Origin: Actinomycetota bacterium
Lineage (GTDB): Bacteria; Actinomycetota; Aquicultoria; Aquicultorales; JAMCWL01
Reading direction: 5' to 3'
Length of the DNA: 54,881 nt
NCBI GenBank assembly: GCA_023481285.1
Contig: JAMCWL010000054.1
Location: 1 to 54,881, forward strand
Shown one piece after another: positions 1-8,288 of the stretch; position 1 is the stretch's first letter; each line of letters opens with the position of its first letter. Under the pieces are notes generated by a model, which ran no database searches, was not told the DNA's origin, and saw only the letters and a list, made by a program, of their open reading frames with translations. The translations under genes were made by a program, and so were the position numbers.

Positions 1-95
1 TGCCACAACTGTCCTCGGCCGTTCTTTATGCTGCATCATGAGCAATTCTGTTACCTTGGGTGAAAACATTAATATGGAAAAGGGCCAAACGTGAG

Positions 96-118
96 AGGGC
101 ACGCCATCGGCGTGCCCC
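96..118. repeat. Dispersed palindrome, copy 1 (GGCACGCC-ATC-GGCGTGCC)
   Basis: A near-perfect inverted repeat, GGGCACGCC-ATC-GGCGTGCCC, lies just downstream of the first NHL gene. The same core recurs near 50,066 and 53,260, always between genes. It could act as a transcription terminator for the minus-strand NHL gene, but there is no T-tract, so I class it as a dispersed repeat. The 147 bases at this edge hold nothing else I recognise. Confidence 0.7.
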
Positions 119-147
119 CTACGGATCAATAAAGATTTTAGCCGTCC

Positions 148-1281
148 CTAGCTGCCGGGGATGATCGACCTGGCATCGGCCGTGGCCTTGCTCGTTTGGA
201 GCCTACGCCAGATGATCGCCGCACAGACGGAGATGACGAGGGCGATGATAATCCAGAGGAACGCCGGGTTCCTGAGAAGTTCGCTCACGATATCCTCTCT
301 GATCATCGCGCCCTTGACGCCGGGGACATTGAGCTCGATGGTCTGCAGACGATCGTTGTACTTGTCGGCGATGGTGAAGGCTCGCCCTCCGGCGAAGGTC
401 ATACCGGCCGGGTAGTAGAACTGCCCTTCCTTCTGGCCCCACTCGCCGATCTCGATGAGCTTCTTGCCGTTCGTGTTATACGCGTAAATCGTCCCATTGA
501 AAGCATCGATCATGTAGAGTATCTCGTTGTCGTCGATGGTCAACCCCGACGGCAGGCCGAAGGTGCGGTTCGGGTCGTTCATCGTGGCGCCCTTTTTGCC
601 GACCGTCCAGAGGGGCTTCCCGTCGGGGTCGACGGCGACGAGGCGATTGTTGTTCGAGTCAGAGACGTAGATGTTGCCCTTCTTATCGGCGGCGATGCCG
701 CCGGGGAAGTCAAACTGGTTCGGCCCGCCGCCTCGCCTGCCGAACTTCTTAAGCTGGCGCCCTTTGAGGTCGTAGACGATGACGGGGCCGTAGGTCGCCG
801 CATAGAGCTTGTTGTTGGCTACCGTGAGGGCGGTCGGCATCATCACGTTTATCTCGCCGACTCTGCGCCCACCGGGGTCGACGATGAATATCTTGTTCTG
901 GACCTTGTCGGCGATGTAGACGTTCCCGTTGTCGGCGACCGCCACTCCAAGATAGCCCCGGAAGTTGTTCTTCTTCTTGGGATCGAGCCCGGGATCGAGC
1001 GTGGCTTTGAGCCGCCTGTTTCGATCAAAAACAAGAACTCGCTGTCGGCCGTCCGAGACGTAGATATCGCCATTCTTGTCGACCGCCACTCCGTGAGGTT
1101 TGCTAAGAAGTTTGTCGACCCTCTTGCCCGTTCCATAAAACGCCCAGACGAGCCGGGAGTTCTCAACGGAAGCCTGCTCGTTGCCGCCGACCGGCTGAGT
1201 GAGCGTAGAGTAGAGGTAGATGAGGGCGACGAGGGCGATTAGAAGTGTGATGATGCGCGCGATTAAAACTCTCTTACTCAT
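148..1281 (-). CDS. NHL-repeat beta-propeller protein with N- and C-terminal membrane segments
   Basis: The 377-residue product has an N-terminal hydrophobic segment (about residues 5-25), then about six NHL repeats of the pattern 'P.G(I/V)A.D..G.IYV.D..N.R(I/V)..(F/V)D', then a second hydrophobic helix near residues 345-365 followed by basic residues. Six NHL repeats normally close into a six-bladed propeller, so the picture is an extracytoplasmic propeller anchored at both ends. NHL propellers are protein- or ligand-binding scaffolds; the partner is unknown. It lies 18 bases downstream of a TPR gene on the same strand, and a paralogous propeller (2166-3143) precedes that. The association with multiheme cytochrome genes across the divergent promoter suggests a role in an envelope electron-transfer or carbohydrate assembly, which is inference. 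Confidence 0.85.
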   Translation of the reverse strand: MSKRVLIARIITLLIALVALIYLYSTLTQPVGGNEQASVENSRLVWAFYGTGKRVDKLLSKPHGVAVDKNGDIYVSDGRQRVLVFDRNRRLKATLDPGLDPKKKNNFRGYLGVAVADNGNVYIADKVQNKIFIVDPGGRRVGEINVMMPTALTVANNKLYAATYGPVIVYDLKGRQLKKFGRRGGGPNQFDFPGGIAADKKGNIYVSDSNNNRLVAVDPDGKPLWTVGKKGATMNDPNRTFGLPSGLTIDDNEILYMIDAFNGTIYAYNTNGKKLIEIGEWGQKEGQFYYPAGMTFAGGRAFTIADKYNDRLQTIELNVPGVKGAMIREDIVSELLRNPAFLWIIIALVISVCAAIIWRRLQTSKATADARSIIPGS

Positions 1282-1299
1282 GAATAACCCGCCTATCTC

Positions 1300-1971
1300 T
1301 TAGTTTCCGAGCCGCTCGATGGCGCTCTTGGCGTCCACCGATCCGGGATCGTACGCGAGTATTTTCTTATACTCGGCTTTAGCGAGCGACTTCTTTCCCT
1401 GTTTCTCATAGATCTGACCGACGAGATAATGAGCGTCAACCTCGGACGGGTCGACGTCCTGCACCTTCTTGGCGTACGTTAAAGCTTTCGAGTAATCGCC
1501 CTTGTCGTACCAGGCTTTGGCGAGTCCCATCAAGCCCACCGCATTGTTCGGCCAGACCTTGATGACCTCTTCCATGGTCTTGATGGCTTTGTCTCGCTCA
1601 CCCATCTCCTGATAGGTGAGGCCTACGGCAAGCTTGGCGTTGAGTACCTTGGGGTTGATCTTAAGCGCCTCCTTGAAAGCGGCCAGCGCTTCATTATACT
1701 CCTTAGCCTCCAGGTAAGCCCCACCCAGGCTCATACGCACTCGGATATCCTTCGGATTCTTCTTGGCCAGATCGGCGTAGAGCGCGATATCCCTTTCAAG
1801 TCTCGTCCGGGGCGCCTCCGTTCCCGAAAAGAGCGAATATGCGATAAACGCGACGGCGACGGCGACGGCTACGATTAATACCAAGTAGATGCGCTTGAGG
1901 GTTCTCTCCGCCGCATCAGGGGAGCCGCTCGCAATCTCTCCAGTTTCGACGATCTCTTCCAAAATGCTCAC
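1300..1971 (-). CDS. Membrane-anchored TPR protein
   Basis: 223 residues. One N-terminal transmembrane helix near residues 28-48 (LVLIVAVAVAVAFIAYSLF) is followed by about five tetratricopeptide units with the usual 'A..A....L...P....A...LG..Y...G....A' spacing. TPR arrays scaffold protein complexes; topology predicts the repeats outside the cytoplasm if the N-terminus is inside. It sits between two NHL-propeller genes on the same strand, which suggests an operon NHL-TPR-NHL (transcribed right to left) and a shared complex. No catalytic motif is visible. Confidence 0.85.
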   Translation of the reverse strand: MSILEEIVETGEIASGSPDAAERTLKRIYLVLIVAVAVAVAFIAYSLFSGTEAPRTRLERDIALYADLAKKNPKDIRVRMSLGGAYLEAKEYNEALAAFKEALKINPKVLNAKLAVGLTYQEMGERDKAIKTMEEVIKVWPNNAVGLMGLAKAWYDKGDYSKALTYAKKVQDVDPSEVDAHYLVGQIYEKQGKKSLAKAEYKKILAYDPGSVDAKSAIERLGN

Positions 1972-2165
1972 TTCCTATCCGTGGACCCGGAAGGCCCTTT
2001 GATCAACTACTAGATTCTACTCATAAGCCTCGCCGCTTTCAAGTTGACTTGTGCATTTTTTCGCAACCGGCGGCTACCTAAAATCCGACCAGACGACGAT
2101 CGACGACCGCCGCTTAAAGGCCTATGTTCTTCGTTGCTTTTATGGTGCCGAGCATGGCATGGCCA

Positions 2166-3143
2166 CTATTTAACCTGCCAGACGGCGATTCTGTTATTCT
2201 GCCGGTCGGCGATGAATGTCCCGCCGTTTTGATCGATCGTTATCCCGTTCGGATAGTAGAAGGCGTCAACCGCGTTCCCCTGCTCGCCGTAGGAGAAGAG
2301 CAAATTGCCGCTTGAGCTGAATACCAGGACCTTGTGGTTGAAGGCGTCGACCACATGGATCCTGCCCAAAGCGTCCACCGCGATGCCCCTCGGCAGCCAG
2401 GCGAGGCGTTTCGCGCCGGAATTGAAGGTCAGCTTATAACGTCCGTTCTTATCGAAGACCTGAACGCGCGCGTTATTCGAGTCGCTCACGTAGATATTGC
2501 CGGGTCGATCCGCCGCAATACCGTTTGGATAGGAGAACTCCCCTTCACCATGACCGGGACCGCCGAACCTCTTCACGAGCTGCCCGTTGGGATTGAAGAT
2601 CTTGACATCCTGGTCGCCGATGTCGGTCACGTATAAGCGATCATCGGTGACGAAGAGGCCCACCGGTTTATTAAGAGAGGCCGCCACGCCGAAGCCCTTC
2701 ATGAGCCCGTCAGGGAAGGCGTAGAGAAATTTGCCCTTCCGGTCATAGACCATTATTTTGTAGACCGATCCAACGGTTACCGTCACGTAAACCCTTTGCT
2801 TCCGGTCAGCCGCTACCATCATGGGATAGGCCGTCTCGACCTCCGGAACGGGCTTAAACGAGTCGATCGGCGTTCCATTGAGATCAAAAATGGCGATCTT
2901 CCTGTTGGCCGAGTCAGCGACGAAAACCCTATCCCCGACCCTGGCCCCGCCGAGGGGACCTTTAAGCGCGCTCTTCCCCACACCCGTAATCGAGTAGGAG
3001 TATTGGGGAACGACGTCCACCTGACCCGATGGCTTGGAATTGAAGGTTGCGTCCAGATATAAATAGGTAGCCACGCCCACGCCGGCGGAAAGGGCAACTA
3101 ACGACAGCAGCGACAGGAGTATGCGCTTACCGATCTTCGTCAC
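2166..3143 (-). CDS. NHL-repeat beta-propeller protein, membrane anchored
   Basis: 325 residues. One N-terminal hydrophobic anchor (about residues 9-30), then six NHL blades, for example 'FSYPNGIAADRPGNIYVSD' and 'FYYPNGITIDQNGGTFIAD'. It resembles the 377-residue NHL protein downstream but lacks the C-terminal membrane helix. The start is GTG at 3143, with a purine-rich GAGGA directly abutting it, an unusually short spacing; no better start is visible. About 190 bases of non-coding DNA separate it from the TPR gene. It is divergent from the 15-heme cytochrome gene, and the shared upstream region may serve both. No enzymatic function can be assigned. Confidence 0.83.
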   Translation of the reverse strand: MTKIGKRILLSLLSLVALSAGVGVATYLYLDATFNSKPSGQVDVVPQYSYSITGVGKSALKGPLGGARVGDRVFVADSANRKIAIFDLNGTPIDSFKPVPEVETAYPMMVAADRKQRVYVTVTVGSVYKIMVYDRKGKFLYAFPDGLMKGFGVAASLNKPVGLFVTDDRLYVTDIGDQDVKIFNPNGQLVKRFGGPGHGEGEFSYPNGIAADRPGNIYVSDSNNARVQVFDKNGRYKLTFNSGAKRLAWLPRGIAVDALGRIHVVDAFNHKVLVFSSSGNLLFSYGEQGNAVDAFYYPNGITIDQNGGTFIADRQNNRIAVWQVK

Positions 3144-3168
3144 TCCTCGATGATGCTCTACTGCTTGG

Positions 3169-3177
3169 ATGATAGCA
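3169..3177 (-). promoter_or_regulatory. Extended -10 element before the NHL gene
   Basis: On the minus strand the sequence TGC-TATCAT reads as an extended -10 box about 26 bases upstream of the GTG start at 3143. No good -35 hexamer is seen 17 bases further up, so it would depend on the TGn extension. This is a weak call. Confidence 0.3.
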
Positions 3178-3381
3178 CAAAGAAAAGCCAGCAGATGCAG
3201 AGGGGCGCCAGCCTGAAAGCCGCCCGGTTCTTCTCAGACCGAAAGCATCAAATGTTTTTTCAGAGTACACACAGGCTACCGGTTTTGGGTTTAAGAGACG
3301 AGCGACTCTCTCATTCCGAGAGCGAAAGCGCCTCATTACAAGCCATAAGGGGCACTTCGTGAAAAGTTTTGCTTAAGAAGA

Positions 3382-3410
3382 GGTTAAATTGTTACGATTT
3401 AACCTATAAT
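3382..3410 (+). promoter_or_regulatory. Promoter -10 with abutting 8-7-8 palindromic operator
   Basis: A perfect consensus -10 hexamer TATAAT (3405-3410) is directly preceded by an exact inverted repeat, GGTTAAAT-N7-ATTTAACC (3382-3404), that fills the spacer and the -35 position. No TTGACA-like -35 is present at 17 bases. This arrangement suggests a regulator-dependent promoter for the 15-heme cytochrome gene, either activated or repressed at the palindrome. The binding protein is unknown. Confidence 0.6.
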
Positions 3411-3421
3411 AGTGCTGGTGT

Positions 3422-3525
3422 TTATGCTTTGTGCATAAGCTTATCCATACCCTTATGCATGGCGGGTTGTGCGTTTTACCTGCTTACGCTAGTACTGATT
3501 CTGGCGAACGCATAAGCAGCCCGCC
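3422..3525 (+). promoter_or_regulatory. Structured 5' leader RNA of the 15-heme cytochrome gene (candidate)
   Basis: Between the -10 box and the GTG start lie about 230 untranslated bases. They contain a long hairpin: GGCGGGTTGTGCGTT (3461-3475) pairs with AACGCATAA plus CCCGCC (3507-3515 and 3520-3525), giving about 15 pairs with one G-U and a 4-base bulge, around a 31-base loop. Upstream, TTATGC (3422, 3453) and GCATAAGC (3433, 3510) each occur twice and can pair in alternative ways; CTGCTTA in the loop can also pair with TAAGCAG in the stem. I do not recognise a known riboswitch class. It may be an RNA switch or a cluster of protein sites. Confidence 0.4.
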
Positions 3526-3640
3526 GGTTAATAGGTATTAAAGGCGCTCGTCCAAGCATGAGCAGCGCTCGTAGCTGTTACTTGAGACCGGCAGGTGGAA
3601 GAGCGACGGTGGCTTCGGATGGAATTCGGCCAGGAGATCG

Positions 3641-5038
3641 GTGGTGGATAGGACCGAGCCCTCACGGGAAGAGGTAAAAGAGAAAGCTCGAGAGAGAAGA
3701 GGTGCGCGCGGTCGCATAGTTAAGAGTATCGCCCTCATTATCCTAATTCTCATCGTCCTCATAATCCCGCAGAGAGCGCAGAGATACGTCTGGTACGCGC
3801 AGAGCGTCGCCTGTCTCAGTTGCCACCCGCAGATGCAGGCGAAGTTCAGCGAGAAGAATGTCCACAATCCCTTCATGCTGCGACAGTGCACCACCTGTCA
3901 CAGGCAGCACGCCTCCGTTCCCGGGCGAGAGCGCAAAAGTGAGAACCGGAGCTTCTGGGGTCGCGCCGTTGAGAGGCTGCTTCCCGGCTTCGTCCGTGAA
4001 GACATCTGGAACTTGATCCTGGGGCTGCCGACGAGCACAAAAGTGAAAGGGGTCAAGTCGGTCCTTGGCACCAAGAACCCGACGAAGCCGCAGGAAGAGA
4101 CCTGCATGACGTGCCACCAGAAAATCGCCCGGCAGATGGGGAGAAAGTTCGCACACCCCCCTTTCAACGGAAAGAAGTGCTTGAGCTGCCACGACCCCCA
4201 CGCTTCAAATTTTACATCCATGACGCGCCGCAACTCGACCGAGCTTTGCTCGATGTGCCACCGGATGGACAAGGACAGGGCTCGGCGGTTTAAGCACCCC
4301 CCATTCGCCATAAATTCGTGCGCGAGCTGCCACACCGGACACGCTTCCGACTACTCTCGATTGCTTAAAGCGAGCCAAAAGGAGGTCTGTTTCACCTGCC
4401 ACAAGAGGATAGCGCCCCTCCTCTACATGCCCGTCCAGCATCCGCCATTTGAAAATGGGCAGTGCACGGGATGCCACCTGCCCCACGCATCCGACGCCAC
4501 CGTGCTTCTGATCGACAACATGCCCCAAGTCTGCTATCGCTGCCACTCGAAGACGGAGAGCGATTTTGACCGACCGTCAAAACATCCGGTTAGCAGCTTA
4601 TTCACCTGTGCGAGGTGCCACCGGCCTCATGCCGGCCAGGAACCATCGCTCCTTTTCGGACGGGGCAACGAGGTCTGCTATCGCTGTCATGAGAAGATAA
4701 GAGCGTCGTTCGAGGTGACCAAGCATTCGACCCTGCAATTCGAGCGGGGGCGCGGGGCGTGTCTTGGCTGCCACGCTTACCATGGATCAGTTTACAGACC
4801 GCTCCTGGCAAACGAGCCGGTAACAACCTGCTCCAGATGCCATACGGATAAGGCCAATAAGGTCATGCTCATAAACCACCCGGCCGGAGCCAATTACTAC
4901 GACGTTCGCCGGAAAGCACAGCTCACCTGCACCAGCACCTGCCACTGGGTCCACTACGTCCCCGAAAACGCCCTTTTGAAGTGGAAACCGGATGAACTCT
5001 GCTTGATCTGCCACGCCCAGATCGGCATCACCCGCTAA
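3641..5038 (+). CDS. 15-heme c-type cytochrome, membrane anchored (paired CXXCH repeats)
   Basis: 465 residues. A basic N-terminus is followed by a hydrophobic anchor near residues 23-42 (SIALIILILIVLIIPQ). Then come 14 CXXCH motifs and one CX3CH motif (CTSTCH), so up to 15 covalently bound hemes. Most occur in a repeated pair unit, 'C..CH...HPPF..G.C..CH..HAS', typical of doubled-CXXCH cytochromes that act as electron wires outside the membrane. GTG start at 3641 follows AGGAG with good spacing. The gene ends only 10 bases from the convergent 12-heme cytochrome gene. The long leader and palindromic operator upstream indicate controlled expression. Electron partner and donor are not shown by the sequence. 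Confidence 0.9.
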   Translation: MVDRTEPSREEVKEKARERRGARGRIVKSIALIILILIVLIIPQRAQRYVWYAQSVACLSCHPQMQAKFSEKNVHNPFMLRQCTTCHRQHASVPGRERKSENRSFWGRAVERLLPGFVREDIWNLILGLPTSTKVKGVKSVLGTKNPTKPQEETCMTCHQKIARQMGRKFAHPPFNGKKCLSCHDPHASNFTSMTRRNSTELCSMCHRMDKDRARRFKHPPFAINSCASCHTGHASDYSRLLKASQKEVCFTCHKRIAPLLYMPVQHPPFENGQCTGCHLPHASDATVLLIDNMPQVCYRCHSKTESDFDRPSKHPVSSLFTCARCHRPHAGQEPSLLFGRGNEVCYRCHEKIRASFEVTKHSTLQFERGRGACLGCHAYHGSVYRPLLANEPVTTCSRCHTDKANKVMLINHPAGANYYDVRRKAQLTCTSTCHWVHYVPENALLKWKPDELCLICHAQIGITR

Positions 5039-5048
5039 TACTCTTGCG

Positions 5049-6083
5049 CTATGGTGCTAAGGCACTAGCAGGTCCCTTGACGCTGGCGGGCCTTTCTCCT
5101 CTGACGTGGCAGTAAGCACAGTACGTCGGTCCGTGACACTCAAAGCAGGACTCCGCACCCTTCTCTTTCACCTGGGAGGGATGGAACTGTATCCAGGCGC
5201 CCTTGCCCGGATCGTAACCCTTATGATGGCAGGTCGAGCAGAAATCCTGCTGACGGTGGCACTTGGTGCAAGATGCGGGATTGGCTTTGCCGATGGCCGT
5301 ATGCTGCTTCGCGCCCTTCGTCCAGTTGTCGGCCGGATGGGGCATCTGCATACCGTGACAGTTCGAGCAGAAGGTCTCCTGGTGACACATCTGGCAGTTC
5401 TTACGCTCTTGTTTCGCCGCCTTGGAGTGCTCAGGAGGTAGCCAGTCCGCGCTTTTGTGGTTGACCGGTTTGAGATCGAAGTCTTTTGGATGGCAGGTGG
5501 AACATTTTCCGGGCGCTTTGGCCTTGGCGTCAAGGCCGTGGCAACGGTAGCAAGCACCCATCTTCATGAAATTCTTATACTCTTTCAGCCCGGGATGGGC
5601 CACCCTGTTATGACAGGTCGTGCAGTTGATCTCTTTTTTGATGTGTGCGACGTGGTTGATTATAATGCCGGTCGACGGTGTCGACCTGCGGTTCACCATC
5701 TTATGGCAGAGACCGCAGTTCTCGGAGCCGAGCTCTTCGGCGACCTTGCTCTCCTTATTGATCGGCTTTTCGTACCTGTCCGCTAAATGCAGGTACAACT
5801 CGGGCAGAGCCGCCATCTTGTGCTGGACAAAGCCGATGAGGTTCGGCGGAGTATGACAAGCGATGCAAGAGACATTCTTGTGGGCCGATTGCTGCCAGGA
5901 AGCGTGGTCCGCGCCCATCTCGTGACATAGCCCGCAAAAAACCGGCGTCGATGTCAGTGTGAGCGCCGACGCCGTCATGACGCCCAATATCGCCACCAGC
6001 ATGACGAGGAGGGTTACAGTTTTTCTTCTAAAGGCCTGGTCTTTGAAGAGAAGCAACAGGTTTTTCACGAAACGTTTTCCCAA
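5049..6083 (-). CDS. 12-heme NapC/NirT-like membrane cytochrome c
   Basis: 344 residues. One transmembrane helix near residues 22-42 is followed by 'STPVFCGLCHEM', matching the first heme site of NapC/NirT-type quinol-oxidising cytochromes. There are 12 CXXCH motifs in all, so the protein is far longer in heme count than the tetraheme NapC family and probably combines a quinol-docking N-terminus with an extended heme chain. It is convergent with the 15-heme gene and followed upstream by ccdA on the same strand. The likely role is passing electrons from the menaquinone pool to exterior heme proteins; this is inferred from family knowledge and context. Confidence 0.88.
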   Translation of the reverse strand: MGKRFVKNLLLLFKDQAFRRKTVTLLVMLVAILGVMTASALTLTSTPVFCGLCHEMGADHASWQQSAHKNVSCIACHTPPNLIGFVQHKMAALPELYLHLADRYEKPINKESKVAEELGSENCGLCHKMVNRRSTPSTGIIINHVAHIKKEINCTTCHNRVAHPGLKEYKNFMKMGACYRCHGLDAKAKAPGKCSTCHPKDFDLKPVNHKSADWLPPEHSKAAKQERKNCQMCHQETFCSNCHGMQMPHPADNWTKGAKQHTAIGKANPASCTKCHRQQDFCSTCHHKGYDPGKGAWIQFHPSQVKEKGAESCFECHGPTYCAYCHVRGERPASVKGPASALAP

Positions 6084-6151
6084 TATGTGATTCAGGGCAC
6101 TATCCCAATACTACCAAAAAACGCCACTTTTACAAGCTGGGAGCGATGGAG

Positions 6152-6847
6152 TTAATAAAGGATGAGTCTCTGGGCGAGAAATGAAAGCCTGGTAAGCTGT
6201 CCGCTCAGCATCAGGAGCCCCATGGCGATAAGAAAGAACCCGGCGGCACCGCTTACGATTCGCTTATGCCGACCGAACCATTGCAGAACACCGCGTGCCC
6301 GGGCGAAGAAGGCGCCGGCCAAAAGGAACGGGATGCCGAGCCCGGCGGCGTAGGAAGCGAGCAATATCCCGCCCCGTCCGGCCGTTTCACCCTGCGCGGC
6401 AAGCAGGAGTATCGAAGCGAGGATGGCCCCGACGCAAGGGGTCCACGCGACCGCAAACGCCATGCCCAACGGCAGCGCGCCGGCAAGTCCAAAACGGCGG
6501 TTGCCCGCGGACATGCCGGACCGGAAGAGAAACGGCAGGTCAATCGCACCGGCCAGCGAGAGCCCGAAGAGTATAATGAACACGCCGGCAATTCGCTCGA
6601 TTAGACGGCGATAGCCTATCAGAAATCCCCCGACGAGAGAGGCTGACGCCCCCATGGCTACGAAGACTACCGAAAAGCCCAGAACAAAAAGGGCGCTCGC
6701 CATAATGACGCGCGTCCTCTTCTCTTCCAGGGCGTCTACCGAAACGCCGGAGATAAAAGAGAGGTATCCGGGAATCAGCGGCAGCACGCATGGTGATAAG
6801 AAAGAGAGAAGGCCGGCCAAGAAAGCGGCTAAAATCAAAAGTATCAC
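6152..6847 (-). CDS. ccdA: Cytochrome c biogenesis protein CcdA
   Basis: 231 residues with six hydrophobic helices and the two family-defining cysteine motifs, 'LSPCVLPLIPGYLS' near the N-terminus and 'WTPCVGAIL' in the middle. CcdA carries reducing equivalents across the membrane to keep apocytochrome cysteines reduced before heme ligation. It lies 68 bases upstream of the 12-heme cytochrome gene on the same strand, so the two are probably co-transcribed and the genomic setting matches its function. No ResA, ResB or CcsA partner is inside the window. Confidence 0.93.
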   Translation of the reverse strand: MILLILAAFLAGLLSFLSPCVLPLIPGYLSFISGVSVDALEEKRTRVIMASALFVLGFSVVFVAMGASASLVGGFLIGYRRLIERIAGVFIILFGLSLAGAIDLPFLFRSGMSAGNRRFGLAGALPLGMAFAVAWTPCVGAILASILLLAAQGETAGRGGILLASYAAGLGIPFLLAGAFFARARGVLQWFGRHKRIVSGAAGFFLIAMGLLMLSGQLTRLSFLAQRLILY

Positions 6848-7164
6848 TCCGTCCGCGGCTAAATCGCCACTACTTTAGCACCGATGATGTGGAGCGGCAA
6901 CTGGCTGATTACCCACTGGCTGATTCCCTATTAGAAGCCGCCATCGAGATGCACGGTCACCGAGATATACTTTCTTCTTTCTGCGTTATGCGTAATATTG
7001 TTAAGAGTGATCATGCCGCTTCGAGGCGTCATCAGCGAATGAAAATGCGGTGGCCGGTCGGCGGTCATCGGTCGGGTACGCCACCTGCGTGCCCCCCACA
7101 TAGCGGCGGTCGGCGGTCGTATTTCACGTTAGGTTTCGCAGCATTCGGTTTGGAGAAATCCGCG
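6848..7164. other. Intergenic region between ccdA and the ROK gene
   Basis: About 320 bases with no convincing gene. The ORF track extends the ROK frame through here, but the translation is unlike any family and lacks a ribosome-binding site at its start. The region contains short direct repeats (ACTGGCTGATT twice near 6,900; GGTCGGCGGTC twice near 7,060-7,120) and a degraded GTACGCCACCTGCGTGCCCC element related to the dispersed palindrome. Divergent promoters must lie here but I cannot point to clear boxes. Confidence 0.6.
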
Positions 7165-8118
7165 ATGATGGATCTTGCGCTCTGTGTCGATATAGGCGGG
7201 ACTAAGACCGCGGCGGGCGTCGTCGACCGCCATGGAAATCTCCTTGAATTCTTAAGCGTCCCGACGCCGTCGGCCTCCGCTGAGGCGGTCGTCGGGGAGG
7301 CGATAGCGCTTGCTCAAGGTTTGCTCTCACGAGTGGAGCGGCGGGAACGCGTTGTCGGGCTCAGTCTGGGGGCGCCTGGGACGGTCGATTTTGAACACGG
7401 GATCGTCGTCTACACCCCCAATCTCCCACTTCGGAACGTTCCGATAAAAACACTCGTCGAAAGCGAGCTCAACCTCCCCACCTTTGTAGATAACGACGCC
7501 AACCTGGCCGCCCTCGGGGAAGCGGTCTATGGGGCCGGCCGAGCCGCAAAGTTCATCGTGATGCTCACTCTCGGCACCGGTATAGGAGGGGGGGTAATCA
7601 TCGACAGGCGCATCTATCGGGGCAGCTTCGGGGGTGCCGGAGAGCTTGGGCACATGTTCATACACTCCGTCGGCCCGGGGCAGGCTTTCGATTTAGAGGC
7701 GCTCGCATCCGGCACCGCCCTCGTCAAAAGGGTTCAGGAGCATATCAGCGCCGGCAAAGGCTCGCTCATCTTCGAGCTTTCGGGCGGATCGATCGAGTCC
7801 ATAACCGGCGAGGCGATCGCCAAGGCGGCGCGTCTGGGAGACGAGCTGGCGCTCTCTGCCTTCAAGGAGACGGCCTACTGGTTGGGGATAGGCTTTGCCA
7901 ACGTGGCCAATATCTTTAACCCCGAGATAATCATCGTAGGAGGCGGTATGGCGGACTCTTCCGAGCTCTTCCTCGAAGAGGCCCGCCGGGTGATGATCGA
8001 ATCGGCCATATCCCCAAACGGCGAGCAGGCCAAGCTCGTCCTTGCCAAGTTGGGAAACCGGGCGGGGGTTCTCGGTGGAGCGGCGCTCACCTTCGGCTGC
8101 GCAATTCCGCACGTTTAG
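7165..8118 (+). CDS. ROK-family sugar kinase / glucokinase-like protein
   Basis: 317 residues from the ATG at 7165, which follows GGAG by about 9 bases; the track's 442-residue version is an artefactual extension. The ATPase-fold phosphate-1 motif 'DIGGTKTAAGVVD' is at the N-terminus, 'FVDNDANLAALGE' supplies the catalytic Asp region, and 'TLGTGIGGGVI' is the phosphate-2 motif. The usual ROK zinc site (CXCGXXGCXE) is absent: after 'GELGHMF' the sequence reads 'GPGQAFDLEALASG', with the terminal Glu kept but no cysteines. Substrate is unknown; ROK proteins phosphorylate glucose, mannose, fructose or amino sugars, and the missing zinc motif makes a transfer from the family name uncertain. It appears monocistronic. 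Confidence 0.85.
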   Translation: MMDLALCVDIGGTKTAAGVVDRHGNLLEFLSVPTPSASAEAVVGEAIALAQGLLSRVERRERVVGLSLGAPGTVDFEHGIVVYTPNLPLRNVPIKTLVESELNLPTFVDNDANLAALGEAVYGAGRAAKFIVMLTLGTGIGGGVIIDRRIYRGSFGGAGELGHMFIHSVGPGQAFDLEALASGTALVKRVQEHISAGKGSLIFELSGGSIESITGEAIAKAARLGDELALSAFKETAYWLGIGFANVANIFNPEIIIVGGGMADSSELFLEEARRVMIESAISPNGEQAKLVLAKLGNRAGVLGGAALTFGCAIPHV

Positions 8119-8254
8119 TTAGACATCCGGTTGCCCGCCTCTCACCTTAACAAGAACAAGGAACCCGGGAGAGTAGCTCCACACTTGCCAGAAGCCTGGT
8201 AAAGCCTTCATACTACGTGTGTACACCTTTGTATAGACCAATCTTTTGCCTTTC

Positions 8255-8281
8255 TTAAGTTTGCCTGCTAAAAGCCGACAA
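8255..8281 (+). promoter_or_regulatory. Sigma-28 (FliA/SigD-type) promoter of the chemotaxis operon
   Basis: TTAAGTTT (8255-8262), an 11-base spacer and GCCGACAA (8274-8281) match the flagellar sigma consensus TAAAGTTT-N11-GCCGATAA at 14 of 16 positions with exact spacing. It ends 7 bases before the ATG at 8289, so the transcript would begin at or next to that codon. This places the chemotaxis genes under the flagellar sigma factor, although no flagellar gene is in the window. Confidence 0.8.
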
Positions 8282-8288
8282 TAATGGC

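Noticed and set aside
196-1242. 348-residue plus-strand ORF opposite the NHL gene.
   Set aside because: It is an acidic shadow frame of the NHL coding sequence; many similar long antisense frames (e.g. 31613-32449, 15032-16180, 22930-23721) arise from the GC-rich codon bias.
6790-7164. N-terminal 125-residue extension of the ROK protein.
   Set aside because: Overlaps ccdA on the other strand, has no ribosome site, and does not resemble a protein domain.
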